Shown: piece after piece, positions 1 to 10,406 of the stretch
How positions within the stretch are numbered: the stretch's first letter is position 1
How the letters are laid out: each line of letters starts with the position of its first letter
Source: Tritrichomonas musculus
Taxonomy: Eukaryota; Parabasalia; Tritrichomonadida; Tritrichomonadidae
Direction of reading: 5' to 3'
DNA length: 64,000 bases
NCBI GenBank assembly: GCA_039105265.1
Contig: JAPFFF010000008.1
Span: forward strand, 4,154,001-4,218,000
Position numbers and translations under genes: made by a program
The notes under the pieces: generated by a model
Seen by the model: only the letters and a program-made list of their open reading frames with translations
Told to the model about the DNA's origin: nothing
The model's database searches: none

Positions 1-901
1 TAATTTGGAATAAAACAGTGATTTATGAATAAAAAACATTTATTATATGAGATGCATTATTTTTTTCTTTCATTCTTTAAGATTTAATGACTTTGTTTTT
101 AATCCTTATTTGCTATAACGTATAAATTGCCACCACTTTTCAAAATGATATATATTTATTATTACATAAAAATAAAAAACTTGACCAAAGGAAATTCTTT
201 AACGCTATTTAATTATTAAGATATTTCAATTTTTATGATTTTTTAAAACATATTTTGATGGGGAACCACTAATTTTTCTGATTCCAATCAATTTCAAATC
301 CGATAAAACCTCAAAATGCATAAATAATCTAAGAAAAAATGTTAACTTGTAAAGATATTCGAAATTATATATTGAGAGAAAATTTAAAAAATAGAAATAA
401 ACTGCACCATAAGTAAAGATAAGATGAAATAAACAAATCTACCAAAGGAATTTTAAAAATATCTCATATTCAAGGACTTTTATCTGAATTTTGAAGTTTT
501 ATTTTCATTATTTTTTATTTTTTTGAATAAATTGAGAGAAATTGAGAGTATAAAATTTTGTCTGACGAAATAAAGGTCACTTGAGGGTACTCTTATGAAT
601 ATAACGCAAAATAAGCTTTAATCAAGTTTGATGAAAATTCTAATCATAAAGAACACATACCCATGAGTATGTTAAACAAAACTAAAAAGATAAGAAAATA
701 ATTAGCGGTATTGGCATAACTTCTTAATGAAATAAAGCACGTTATATAAAATTTTTCTGATCATTGAAAAACATTTTTTGAATGATAATTAACAACGACC
801 TTTCTATTTTAATAATATTGACATTGATATTATATTTAACATATTAATGATTTCTGAAATGATTCTTCTTTTTTTTTTTTTCAATGGAAGCGTATTGAAA
901 T
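1..901. other. AT-rich intergenic DNA upstream of the first kinase
   Basis: No reading frame, TIR element or RNA gene could be supported here. The stretch consists of AT-rich runs with scattered GAAA/TTTC-rich words. The last part, just before the kinase, is a poly-T run near 870-882 followed by the initiator-like motif listed next. Confidence 0.6.
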
Positions 902-907
902 TCATTT
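902..907 (+). promoter_or_regulatory. Initiator-like motif (TCATTT) of the TKL kinase gene
   Basis: TCATTT fits the trichomonad initiator consensus TCA-Y-(T/A). The A of TCA lies at 904, 48 bases before the ATG at 952, within the short leader lengths usual for this group. The assignment is motif plus spacing only; no transcript evidence exists. Confidence 0.45.
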
Positions 908-951
908 CTATTTACCATTAAATTGAAAAAGTTTAGTATTAAATCTGCAAA

Positions 952-3612
952 ATGAGCAAAAACGATCTTAATCAAATATTTACCGAGTTTCGTGATTTCT
1001 TAATCAACGCTAATGATTTCGAAATTATTAAAAAAATTGGAGAAGGAGGATTTGGCGAAGTATTTTATGGAAAGCATAAGAAAACTGGCAAAGAATGTGC
1101 TATTAAACGCCTTTTTATTGATAAACTTCAAAGACAGAAGTTCGTTGGTTTTACTCGCGAGGTTGAAATTCTAGCAACATGCGACAATTTTTTCCTTCTT
1201 CCATTTTACGGTTTTACTGAATCTATTCCTCTATTAATTGTAACACAATATATTCCAAATGGATCATTATTTAATGCACTAAGACACAGAAAAAATGCGC
1301 CTGATTTAACAGGAACTCAGAAAACAATTATTGCCCTTGGCATTGCTTATGGAATGGCATCTCTCCATTCAAAAGGTATTATACACAGAGATTTAAAGTC
1401 AATGAATGTTCTTCTTGATGACGATTTATTGCCAAAAATATGCGATTTTGGTGTTTCACGTTTCACTTCTGAAGATAGAGAAACAATGACAAAAGATATC
1501 GGAACACCACATTGGATGGCTCCAGAACTTTTTGAATCTCATTATTATACCAATAAGGTTGATGTTTATGCTTACGGTATATTATTATGGGAAATGCTAA
1601 CTGAAAAAGTTCCTTTTAAAGGGAAAGAAGGCTATCAGATTGCTCTTGCTGTTTGTACGAAAAAAGAAAGGCCTGCTTTTCCTGATCACACACCTCGCCC
1701 CTTAAAGAATTTAATTAATTTATGCTGGGAGCAAGATCCAAATAAACGCCCTAAATTCGAAAAAATAATCAAAATACTTGAATCTAAGAAAGTGATATTT
1801 CCAAAAACTGATAAAGACGCACTTGATCTTCTCCAGACCAAAATCCATGAAAAAGAAAAAGAAATGAAAAAGAGAAAGCATCGAAATCCACTATTCAATC
1901 AATCAACAAGTAGTATCGACTCACAAACTAATTTATATAGTGATTCTAAAGATCCTTTTTCAGCATCTTCATCAGCAGCTTTAAGCGCAGCCGCAGCACT
2001 CCTAAATGGGAACAGCAGCGAATTTAATCAGAGCGGACAAGATCAAAAACCAGACTATTCGTCAATAACAAAAACAGATGATCCAAACTTTAAACGTAAT
2101 TTTAAGAATTGTGTAAGAAATTTAACATCTAACAACGCTGAGAAATTTTTTGCTGATGTTATTTCGACTTTTGATTCTTCGATGTCCGTATTTGTTATTT
2201 CTCATATTGATAGTGTGTTACGAAATAATACTCAAATTATGAATATATTTGTTCGCTCTGAATCACAGATCATAACCAAGCTTCCACTTAACAACGATGA
2301 AAATATAAACGCGTCATTAACTCTTATTTTATATGCTGTTAAAAGCCGACCCGATATCCTTGTAAAAAGTCTTTTAAAGTATATTAGCCCAGTAATTCCC
2401 AAAGAATCATCTAAAGTATTATGCATTATATCAATTGCAGCTAAGAAGTTCAATAAGGTACCAAACGGTTGGGATATTTTCGACTTTTTGTTACAACATT
2501 CTACTTATGAAGCATTCTTGAACTCTCCATCCGATTTGAAATATCTACAGCTAATTAATTATATGGTTGCAACTTATCAGGAAGTTCGTGAATATAGACT
2601 TGATATTGTACCAAATGTTATTTTATATGCTCTCAAAATCGAAGGAAGGCCTAATATTGTTCATGCAGCTTATTCAATTTTAAACACTCACCTTCCACCT
2701 ACAGTTACCCTTTCCGAAGAATTAGTAATTAATCATATTTGTGGAAATGAACAACTTCAAAATGACGTTATTTCCTATTTATTAAGACGATTATCAATGC
2801 CTCTTCCTCAGTCAATCATTTCATACATCATTAAAACAGCGCCTTTTAACAAAGGTTCATTAGCATTATTTGTGTCAGCTTGCGATCGCCCCGATTTCGT
2901 TGATACATTGCTTCAACTTGATGATTCTTGGTTAATAGACGGAACTTTGCCTTTAAGTGTAACTGCTACAGTAATTCTCAATGCAATGTCATTTAAAAAG
3001 AAGAGAAAAGAAATTTCAAGTATGCCACATCTTTCAAGTTTCTTATTTAAACTCATATCAATGGACGACAATAACAATGCAAATAGTTCAAAAACTAAAA
3101 AGAAAAGTAAGAAAAAAGGAAAAAAGAAAGATAATGATAGCAATGATACAGAAAAAGATGACACATCGACTTCAAACGGAAGCCTTTCAGCCGAGCTTGT
3201 TGATGTTAGCATGTCTATTACTACGGCCATGGTGAAATCAAAAAAGCTAATGAGCAAATTAAATGATTTAGGCTATTTTACAGATTTATCAACATTAATT
3301 AAACAGATTGACAATTTAGATATTGAGAAATCAGCTGTCGTTTTAATTGAGAAATTATCAAAAACATCTAATTTTATTCCTTACATTTCTTGCTTCATTC
3401 CTTTCCTTGTACAAAAACTCAATAACGCTGCACAGTTACCGCCTTTTGTTACACAAGCTTCACTGAATGCACTTGCATCAATTTGTAAGAATCAGGAAGC
3501 TTGCGAAGTTGCAAAAAGTTGTCAAGTTTTATCAGTCTTGGATAATGTGCCTAAAATGCCAATTTATGAAATTGCGATTGCTGATATTCGCCGCTTGATA
3601 AATGGATCATAA
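952..3612 (+). CDS. TKL-family protein kinase with ARM/HEAT-like C-terminal region
   Basis: An 886-residue protein beginning with a complete protein kinase domain (about residues 22-275). Visible motifs are the glycine loop IGEGGFGEV (29-37), the ATP-binding lysine in AIKR (K52), HRDLKSMN (145-152) with catalytic D147, DFG (165-167), APE (190-192) and the subdomain XI arginine in KRPKF. The sequence type is tyrosine-kinase-like (TKL), the kinase class greatly expanded in trichomonads, and predicted activity is Ser/Thr phosphorylation. Residues about 275-390 are low complexity (K/E-rich, then S/A-rich). The rest is helical, Leu/Ile-rich and resembles armadillo or HEAT repeats, interrupted by a lysine-rich loop near 710-730; this would be a protein-binding tail. 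All catalytic residues are present, so the kinase is probably active. The substrate is unknown. The ATG at 952 follows an initiator-like motif and is the first in frame. The next gene is convergent. Confidence 0.9.
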   Translation: MSKNDLNQIFTEFRDFLINANDFEIIKKIGEGGFGEVFYGKHKKTGKECAIKRLFIDKLQRQKFVGFTREVEILATCDNFFLLPFYGFTESIPLLIVTQYIPNGSLFNALRHRKNAPDLTGTQKTIIALGIAYGMASLHSKGIIHRDLKSMNVLLDDDLLPKICDFGVSRFTSEDRETMTKDIGTPHWMAPELFESHYYTNKVDVYAYGILLWEMLTEKVPFKGKEGYQIALAVCTKKERPAFPDHTPRPLKNLINLCWEQDPNKRPKFEKIIKILESKKVIFPKTDKDALDLLQTKIHEKEKEMKKRKHRNPLFNQSTSSIDSQTNLYSDSKDPFSASSSAALSAAAALLNGNSSEFNQSGQDQKPDYSSITKTDDPNFKRNFKNCVRNLTSNNAEKFFADVISTFDSSMSVFVISHIDSVLRNNTQIMNIFVRSESQIITKLPLNNDENINASLTLILYAVKSRPDILVKSLLKYISPVIPKESSKVLCIISIAAKKFNKVPNGWDIFDFLLQHSTYEAFLNSPSDLKYLQLINYMVATYQEVREYRLDIVPNVILYALKIEGRPNIVHAAYSILNTHLPPTVTLSEELVINHICGNEQLQNDVISYLLRRLSMPLPQSIISYIIKTAPFNKGSLALFVSACDRPDFVDTLLQLDDSWLIDGTLPLSVTATVILNAMSFKKKRKEISSMPHLSSFLFKLISMDDNNNANSSKTKKKSKKKGKKKDNDSNDTEKDDTSTSNGSLSAELVDVSMSITTAMVKSKKLMSKLNDLGYFTDLSTLIKQIDNLDIEKSAVVLIEKLSKTSNFIPYISCFIPFLVQKLNNAAQLPPFVTQASLNALASICKNQEACEVAKSCQVLSVLDNVPKMPIYEIAIADIRRLINGS

Positions 3613-3943
3613 TTTTGTTTAATTACGAAAAAAAAATTCTTTTATTTTTATATATATATATACCTTATTTTTTCTTTCATAAATTGTCTTTTATTCTATA
3701 TCACATTTATATTTATTCCTTTTTGTCATTAATTTAGTAATTCTAAATATTTTTTTTTTAAAACTCATGATTACAAAAACTTATTTAAAATCATATGAAG
3801 TAGAAAAATGCTAATAATATATAGGAAAATTTAAAACGAAAACAGTTTAATACAACAATCTAATTTGTATAAATAAATATTCAAGTCGTCAATTTAAAGA
3901 TAGATTTGAATATTCAATATAGGATTATCATGAAACCTTAATT
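3613..3943. other. Convergent intergenic spacer (3' ends of kinase and DENN genes)
   Basis: 331 bases between two convergent genes, with a (TA)n run near 3649-3662 and T-rich tracts. Several TAAA words that could act as trichomonad polyadenylation signals occur close to both stops. No gene is visible. Confidence 0.5.
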
Positions 3944-5593
3944 CTAAAATATTCCTTTCATAAACAAATCGATTTTGCGCTCTGAAAAATCTGTAAATAT
4001 TTGAGTTGAAGTGAAAATCTTGTAGAATTCACTTTCTTCCTCAGGAACAATACTGTTCAATAAGTCTTTATTTATCACAGTAATTGGATTATCAAGGTCA
4101 GTAGTGTCTGTTACAAAGCAGCTTTGCAAGATTTCAGTTAACGATGGTGGGAAAAACTCAGCAAAAAGAGATAAAATGTCTTCAATTACAAATGGCGTCA
4201 TTACGTACTTTAGAGAGCTATAATGTGAAAAAACTTTTGGAAAAGAGTAAAGATTGGCTGAATTCATAAACTCTTCATATTGAGGATTAATTGATTGACC
4301 GCCAAAGAATGATCTATTATATTTTGATGGGACAAGAATTGTATTTGAAGCAGATGATAAAACTTTTTCCAGTTTTTTAACAAGATCATCATGACGTGGA
4401 AGTTTTGGTAACGATTCTGGAAATATAATGAGATTTTCATCGAGATTAACAACAACATCAGCATTTTCGTTGCTTTTGGTTGAACCAGCGACATATGGAA
4501 CTGGAGATTGAAGAATGTCCTGAAAGTGTGAATCATTAGGAAGAATTGGCATAACTGTTGCTTGAGTAATAAATGGTGCAATTAAAGAAGTAGAAGCGAT
4601 TACAGAAAAAGATGCAAGTTGAAGATCTCTTGATACAAAAAGAACAGAACGTTCTAAAAGTATAGATGTATAAATTTTAACAATAGATGATGGCGGTAGA
4701 TGTGAGAAAAATGCATGAAATGTGGGATATGTCAAGCATTGGGTTTGCGAAAATTGATATGGAATAAATAATGACATATCATTTGAAAGAACAATATGTG
4801 AGTACTCTGAAAAGTTTCTCTCTCTTTTAAAAGGCTGCTTAGTGTTTGAATCAGAATTTTCATTAGGAATTGGCAACGAATAATGCGCTTGCATTGGAAC
4901 AATAGGCGATGGAAGTGAATAAAAGTATAAAATTAAGTCGTATAATGTTTTTGGAATAGAAAATCCTTTGAAAACAGCAAAGGATGGATAATTACGATCT
5001 AAAATTAAAGGTTTTGGGCAAAAACCTTGAATAGGCAAAGGCATACGTTTACGCTCTTTGGAAGTAATCAAAGGTTTTTGAACACCTGATAAGTAAAGAG
5101 CAATGAAAGAAGCAAATTGAAAGTGCGATGCTAAAAACGGAACTTCTGAGAGGAAACAAATACAAAAAGGATAATTTCGATTATACCTAGTTGCAAAAAA
5201 AGGTGAGTTGTTTGCTGAAGCAGTAAAATGAACACAAATTCCGTACGTTTTTTCACAAACTCCAGCTGATAAATAAAAAACAAATTCATGAAGTAACACT
5301 TGAGTAAATTCAGTAATTTTATATAGTCCTGATGGAAATGAAAATGATTTGAGCTGGTTTAAAAAAGATTCTGTTTGGATTAAGCTTTTTGATGTTGAAG
5401 GAAAAGCCGTAAGTAAAGTTGGCTCCAATGGATAAGATGGATCTGGAGGAGCACCAAAAATGTAAAAATGTTCAAACATCTTAACACTTTCTATTATTGG
5501 CTTGACATCTTGCGAAGAGAAAGAAAGCCTCTTTACTTTAATATTTCGTTGTAAGACTTCTTCTGGGGAAATAATTCTTCTTTGCGGTATCAT
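3944..5593 (-). CDS. DENN-domain protein (putative Rab guanine-nucleotide exchange factor)
   Basis: A 549-residue protein with the tripartite DENN layout. A uDENN-like start carries the FEHFYIFG motif (about 40-47) followed by a PxPSYPLEP segment. A central cDENN (about 190-375) has the typical ILLERSVLFVSRDLQLAS motif and the PILP...PVPYVAGS stretch. A dDENN follows from about residue 376 (VVVNLDENLIIFP) to the end. DENN proteins act as Rab GTPase exchange factors or Rab-GAP scaffolds in membrane traffic, so a role in vesicle transport at endomembranes is likely; the Rab partner cannot be read from sequence. The gene is convergent with the upstream kinase and divergent from the zinc-finger gene at 5765, with only 171 bases between the two starts. 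The ATG at 5591-5593 is the first in frame. The reading frame is intact. Confidence 0.85.
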   Translation of the reverse strand: MIPQRRIISPEEVLQRNIKVKRLSFSSQDVKPIIESVKMFEHFYIFGAPPDPSYPLEPTLLTAFPSTSKSLIQTESFLNQLKSFSFPSGLYKITEFTQVLLHEFVFYLSAGVCEKTYGICVHFTASANNSPFFATRYNRNYPFCICFLSEVPFLASHFQFASFIALYLSGVQKPLITSKERKRMPLPIQGFCPKPLILDRNYPSFAVFKGFSIPKTLYDLILYFYSLPSPIVPMQAHYSLPIPNENSDSNTKQPFKRERNFSEYSHIVLSNDMSLFIPYQFSQTQCLTYPTFHAFFSHLPPSSIVKIYTSILLERSVLFVSRDLQLASFSVIASTSLIAPFITQATVMPILPNDSHFQDILQSPVPYVAGSTKSNENADVVVNLDENLIIFPESLPKLPRHDDLVKKLEKVLSSASNTILVPSKYNRSFFGGQSINPQYEEFMNSANLYSFPKVFSHYSSLKYVMTPFVIEDILSLFAEFFPPSLTEILQSCFVTDTTDLDNPITVINKDLLNSIVPEEESEFYKIFTSTQIFTDFSERKIDLFMKGIF

Positions 5594-5764
5594 TCTTTTT
5601 CTTTTTTAAGATTTTAATTGAATTTAAAAAGTTGGAAAAATTTCAATGCTTATTAAATCCAATATTGAAAGTTATAGAAAATTTTTCAATGATAAACGTT
5701 TTTAAAAATTTAGAGCCAACCTTGGTTTTCGGACATTTGATATGAAATAAAAAAAATATACAAA
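5594..5764. promoter_or_regulatory. Short divergent promoter spacer
   Basis: A 171-base gap separates two divergent ATGs, so both promoters must lie here or inside the opposite gene. No perfect initiator motif lies close to either ATG. A TCATTG (bottom strand, about 5687-5692) is the nearest candidate for the DENN gene. Confidence 0.35.
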
Positions 5765-8700
5765 ATGCATAAAACTACTAAAAAAACCACACAAAAAAAC
5801 ATTAAACCTCCCAAAAAATTAGGCAATAAAAAATCATTAACAACAGCTAATATTATTAAAAATCAATTTGAGTTACAGACCAAAACATTAGATTTAGAAA
5901 GTACTGATATTGATTATTCACAAGAAAATATACCCAAAAGAGATGTAATTACTATTTCTGAAAAAATACATCCAGATGACACAATTGCCACCTTTTATAA
6001 TCGCGTTCAAAATTATGTTTTTGAAAAGTTAGAAGAAAATCCAAAATATAATTTTCTTCTCATTATCGAATCAAGACTTCAAGAATTAAATGACTCACAA
6101 ATAAAGATAATAAACGAACCAATCCCATCCAATTATGAAATCCCGTTAATTTGCCAGCCATTTTATATTCCAATAGGTGTTCAATCCCTTCCGCCGATAA
6201 AATTTGCCAAATTAATCGATAACGGTTTTTACACATATGAAATTAACTTTTTGACAGGTGTCAAAAAAAATTCAGATACATTATTATCACTTTACGATGA
6301 GACCAGATTCTATATAAAAAGAACAGATGATCATGGCAATGATAAAAAAATTCATTCTTACATTTTGACATCCATTCTTTATGAATCAACAAATGTTAAA
6401 ATGGCCATTGATGACTATCCGAATGACTGGCAATTATTACTAATGAATGGCTTTGTTAATGAAGAAGAGAAATTGACAAAGGATGGATTATTTGCTTCTC
6501 AATTTGAAGACTTACTTTTTTATGAATATGTCGTTATGATTTCTTTCATGAATAGTCAAGATGAAAAGGATAGAATTTCTTCTTTTTTGTTCTCTCTTTT
6601 GATTCTTCAGATCATTCGTTATGGAGACGAATTGATAACAAATTATTTTTCTGACAGTTTCATCGATAACTTCGATGAACGATCTGATTTAATTACACTA
6701 ATAAAGGTTCTCTTTCCTTTATTAAAATACGACCAAAACAATGACGGTTTTTGTTTACATGATGAAGAAGAATACCTTCAAAAAGGTCTTGATCCTTCAA
6801 AAAGTGAAACTATCATAAATTTCATTGTGGCCAATTTTCGTATTTACATCAATTATTGTACTGATAGTGACGGCATTGAAGATGAAGATGAATTTTATAA
6901 TGTGTATTGTAATGAGGTTGATAAACTTGAGAATTTCTTGTCTGATCTTTATTTGAAAATCAATGAAATTATTAAAATCATTGAGTTAAAACTGCCTGAA
7001 TTTTATTCATCACATTTGTTTTCTTTTATTGGAATTGAGAAGGAGTTGGACAACTCAATAAGACTAGCTGGAAATGATGATTCATCTGCTCTTTTATATT
7101 GTCGACCTGGCTGGCATTGTTATTCATTTCCGAAGAATGTTTTTGCCTTCTGTGTGACTGAGTACAATGAGATAACAGTCTCTCTTATTCATTCAATTGT
7201 TGATGAAATGGAAATAAACGTTCACCCAGTACCTGAGGAGTTAGATAACGTGTTTGCAATGACGGTTATCAACTCAATAATTGACCAGTCAATTTTCAGT
7301 CCATTCTTTCACTTCACTGGGAAAAAAGCTGACGGAACTTTCGCCTATATAAAGACTGTTAAGGCCAATAAATCATTCATTAGTTATCGGCCACTCACAA
7401 ACTCTAACAAAAAGTGCATAACTGAAATTGATAACGTTCTCAATCTTATCAAAATTATCAATCCATTCTTGCCTCGTTCGTTGTTGCTTTATAACAGAGG
7501 AATGTCATTGATAATTGAATTGCAATCGAGTGGCTTGTCAAACATCCATTCGAGAGTCTATTCAACCATCAAAAAGAAGAAGAAGAAGAAGTCAATGAAA
7601 GATACAGATGAAGATGAATATTCATTCGATTATCCGTTCTTCAAAAGTCCTTATGTTTATCATATCAATAAAAAATCATTGACATTTTTATGGAACAATG
7701 TGAATGAATTAAAAGGCTTCTCACCATCGATTAGGATTGCATTGACTGCGAATGATTTCATGAATTTTGGAATTTCGAAAGAAATAAATGAAAGTCCTTT
7801 CTCTATTCCAACGATTGATATCAATTCGAAGTCTGTTTTTGACTATCATTCACAATTGTTCATTTTGAGTGACAATAAAAAAAGTGAACTTGGCAGTTAT
7901 ATTGAATTTCCTGAATGTAAAAATTCCCCTTCAACACAAAATATTTATCACACTATTTCATTAGCACTTCCTGAAACAGCAAAGATTTCATATAGCTATT
8001 CAATGTTCATCGTTCAAAGAAAGAATTCATTCATTTTGATTCAATTCGATGATGCTAAAGATAAAGACAAATTGTCAAAATTACTTGGAATTGAGAATCT
8101 TTTCTCACCGACTAAAAAACCATCAATTTTTAAATTAAATATTCCTTTAATTCAATTCATTGAAGAACTCGAATCTCAAATTTTCAATGACGATCAAATT
8201 CCTCACAATATTCAAATATTGTCAGATTCAAATGACCATTCAAATAAGTTCAGATTTTTTTTGACTGATGATATCGCTAATGAATTGAAAGTATCACAAG
8301 AAGATTTTAGTTTGAGACTACTCGGAAAAGAGGAAAGTTCGACTTTCAGCGATCTCTTATTCTTCAAATTCCCGAAGTCAAACGATTACGATACGTTATC
8401 GTCATTCAATGAAGACAACGTCAGAGACGCAATTGAAAAATGTTGCGGTGATGTAGAAATATCGCCCGTTTATAACCTGATAACTTTTTCAATAGATGTT
8501 AACGAACATCAAGGAATTAATTTGAAAGACCAGTATTCAAAAATTGAGTCAAAAGTCTATTCAAAAATTTCACCTTTCTTATTCAATAAAATTTCAACCG
8601 ACCCCGAAATGCAAGATGACAAATTCCCCGAGTTGGGCAAGGTGAAATTTGAAGTCTTCTCTGAAAAAGTTTCGATTGCCGCAGCACAATTTTTAACGGA

Positions 8701-9850
8701 TGTCATAAAAGGTGAAAAATTGACCAAACCCTTTGAAATTGACTATATTCATCCATCGATGAAGAAGCACCAGAGAACACAAGAAGACATCGATAACTGG
8801 GTGATCGCGAACAACTGCGACATGAAGAAAGAAGGCACCGAATGGGTTGGCAGTTTGTCGGCGGTTTCAGAATTGAGTAAGCAATTCAAAATTGACCTAG
8901 AAAATAAAGTATTCAATTTTGATTACCAACCTTTCTATGTCCCTTATGAAAAATTCAAGGGAATTCGGAAGTCCTTTGAAAAAGTGGGTTTCCAGGATTT
9001 TGAATACAATAAATTGTATGAAATGCTGATAATCAAGCCTGAAAATTTCGATGATCATGGCATTGATGTTAATGAGAATAAGTTTTGCTTGAGGATCTGC
9101 AAAGGATCAAATCCGTACAAAAAGAGACTGTCTGTTTACGATGTAAATTCAGAGGACATCAAAACGTGTCAAATTTCTTTCTGCACTTTTTGCACGTCAA
9201 AAGCGGTTAAAGAAAGGACGAAAGATTATTTTCAACAATTTGATTTGATGAATGATTATTCAAAAATCATCTTCGCTAGTCAAGTTGAAGAGAACAAGTT
9301 GGAGACAGTTTTCAAGCCTCTTGACTTGATCCTCAAACAAGAAAAATTGAGAGAATTTGAGAACTATTCAATTCCAATTGGCCAATTTTTGTGGTTTTTG
9401 AGTGAATTGTCTGACAATGGATTGAACAAGTTCATTCGAGCATGGGTGAATATGGCTGCTGAGGTGGCGATCTATCAATGCCCGATGATAACCGCCTGCC
9501 CGAAACATTTGAGTCAGATTGTAAAGTTATCAAAAAGTTGCAAAGAAAAATTGAAGTGCTCTTTTGACGACCAATGCGAGAATTACTTCCACATGAAGTG
9601 CCTCAGGTGGCACAACGAGCCTTCGAAAGATGAAGACGATGAAAAAGAGACATGTGAAATGAAATCAATTGGATTCAAAGCAATTGAATGCCCAAATTGC
9701 AAGGTCCCAACTTTCAACCTCTTCAATAACGTTGTGATGTTCTGTGATCGGTGCGGATGCAATTGGTGCTACTTGTGCCAAGTCAGGCTCGCCGAAGAAA
9801 AAGTATTGAGGCATATAAAAGAGTTTCATAACGGACATTACAATTATTAA
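5765..9850 (+). CDS. Large protein with C-terminal RBR/IBR-like zinc-binding region
   Basis: A 1361-residue protein. Residues 1 to about 1230 show no recognised domain; they are mixed alpha/beta, acidic, with a lysine run near 602. The last 125 residues (from about 1237) hold a Cys/His cluster (CPMITACP, KLKCSFDDQC, FHMKCLRWH), then CPNCKVP, FCDRCGCNWCYLC and HIKEFHNGHY, which matches the spacing of the IBR and RING2 (Rcat) parts of RBR ubiquitin ligases. In Rcat the catalytic cysteine normally lies in a GCNHMxC motif. By my eye alignment the equivalent stretch here reads NNVVMFC, with Asn where the catalytic Cys would be. The protein may therefore be a zinc-binding scaffold or an RBR-derived pseudo-ligase, not an active E3. 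The start is the first ATG, 171 bases from the divergent DENN gene. The frame is uninterrupted. The function of the long N-terminal region is unknown. Confidence 0.75.
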   Translation: MHKTTKKTTQKNIKPPKKLGNKKSLTTANIIKNQFELQTKTLDLESTDIDYSQENIPKRDVITISEKIHPDDTIATFYNRVQNYVFEKLEENPKYNFLLIIESRLQELNDSQIKIINEPIPSNYEIPLICQPFYIPIGVQSLPPIKFAKLIDNGFYTYEINFLTGVKKNSDTLLSLYDETRFYIKRTDDHGNDKKIHSYILTSILYESTNVKMAIDDYPNDWQLLLMNGFVNEEEKLTKDGLFASQFEDLLFYEYVVMISFMNSQDEKDRISSFLFSLLILQIIRYGDELITNYFSDSFIDNFDERSDLITLIKVLFPLLKYDQNNDGFCLHDEEEYLQKGLDPSKSETIINFIVANFRIYINYCTDSDGIEDEDEFYNVYCNEVDKLENFLSDLYLKINEIIKIIELKLPEFYSSHLFSFIGIEKELDNSIRLAGNDDSSALLYCRPGWHCYSFPKNVFAFCVTEYNEITVSLIHSIVDEMEINVHPVPEELDNVFAMTVINSIIDQSIFSPFFHFTGKKADGTFAYIKTVKANKSFISYRPLTNSNKKCITEIDNVLNLIKIINPFLPRSLLLYNRGMSLIIELQSSGLSNIHSRVYSTIKKKKKKKSMKDTDEDEYSFDYPFFKSPYVYHINKKSLTFLWNNVNELKGFSPSIRIALTANDFMNFGISKEINESPFSIPTIDINSKSVFDYHSQLFILSDNKKSELGSYIEFPECKNSPSTQNIYHTISLALPETAKISYSYSMFIVQRKNSFILIQFDDAKDKDKLSKLLGIENLFSPTKKPSIFKLNIPLIQFIEELESQIFNDDQIPHNIQILSDSNDHSNKFRFFLTDDIANELKVSQEDFSLRLLGKEESSTFSDLLFFKFPKSNDYDTLSSFNEDNVRDAIEKCCGDVEISPVYNLITFSIDVNEHQGINLKDQYSKIESKVYSKISPFLFNKISTDPEMQDDKFPELGKVKFEVFSEKVSIAAAQFLTDVIKGEKLTKPFEIDYIHPSMKKHQRTQEDIDNWVIANNCDMKKEGTEWVGSLSAVSELSKQFKIDLENKVFNFDYQPFYVPYEKFKGIRKSFEKVGFQDFEYNKLYEMLIIKPENFDDHGIDVNENKFCLRICKGSNPYKKRLSVYDVNSEDIKTCQISFCTFCTSKAVKERTKDYFQQFDLMNDYSKIIFASQVEENKLETVFKPLDLILKQEKLREFENYSIPIGQFLWFLSELSDNGLNKFIRAWVNMAAEVAIYQCPMITACPKHLSQIVKLSKSCKEKLKCSFDDQCENYFHMKCLRWHNEPSKDEDDEKETCEMKSIGFKAIECPNCKVPTFNLFNNVVMFCDRCGCNWCYLCQVRLAEEKVLRHIKEFHNGHYNY

Positions 9851-9921
9851 AAACAAAAACAAAAACAAAAAACAAAACAAATAAACAAACAAACAAACAA
9901 ACAAACAAACAAACAAACAAA

Positions 9922-9952
<31 letters not shown>
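9850..9952. repeat. (CAAA)n microsatellite and poly-A tract
   Basis: Directly after the stop codon, AAAAC/AAAC units repeat about 20 times and merge into a pure A run of about 29 bases. This is simple-sequence expansion in the 3' flank of the preceding gene. Confidence 0.9.
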
Positions 9953-9954
<2 letters not shown>

Positions 9955-10026
9955 GATTTACTAAAGATATGTTGTACAAAAAGTAATGGATCAACTCAAA
10001 TATAGTTAGTCTTTTCTGAGTCTCAT

Positions 10027-10278
10027 TCAAAAAGTGGAAATTATTCAGAAAAAATAATCAAATAAAAATAATAAAAAAATAATCTTTTTATAATTCAATA
10101 AAATAAAATCAGAATTCATAAAATAATTTCAAAGCTCAGCTAATCTTCACTCCCTTCAATTTTCTACGAATATTCAAAAATTGATTAAATTGGGATTATT
10201 TTTTTCTGAGGATTACTTTTGTGAGGAGACTTCAAAAAGTGGAAAATCCTCAGAAAAAATAATCTAAATAAAATACAA
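10027..10278. repeat. Imperfect direct repeat of about 45 bp, two copies
   Basis: The core TTCAAAAAGTGGAAA, followed by a CAGAAAAAATAATC motif and an AAATAAAA stretch, occurs at about 10027-10070 and again at about 10232-10275. Both are preceded by a CTGAG-type word. It looks like a degraded local duplication. Confidence 0.55.
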
Positions 10279-10294
10279 AAAAAAAAAAAAAAAT

Positions 10295-10388
10295 TTACCG
10301 ATTCTTACCACCAGCCGCAGGGTCTCGACTCGGATTCGCTTCGCTCAGCCTCGCTCGACGCTCGCTAAGCGGTATGTAGTCTCGGTAA
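10295..10388. other. GC-rich island with 7-bp complementary ends (candidate structured element)
   Basis: A 94-bp block, strikingly GC-rich against its surroundings, begins TTACCGA and ends TCGGTAA, which are perfectly complementary. Inside are repeated GAGCGA-type words on the bottom strand. Read on the bottom strand it is followed by a long T run (10276-10293), as a Pol III transcript would be, and a GCGAATCC word recalls part of a tRNA B box. I could not fold a cloverleaf and see no A box, so I do not call a tRNA. It could be a structured RNA, a foreign insertion or a repeat unit. Confidence 0.4.
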
Positions 10389-10406
10389 AAATTATGTAAA
10401 AATATA

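Noticed and set aside
10295-10388. A tRNA gene in the GC-rich island
   Set aside because: Complementary 7-bp ends and a partial B-box word exist, but no A box, D arm or anticodon stem of normal geometry could be drawn on either strand.
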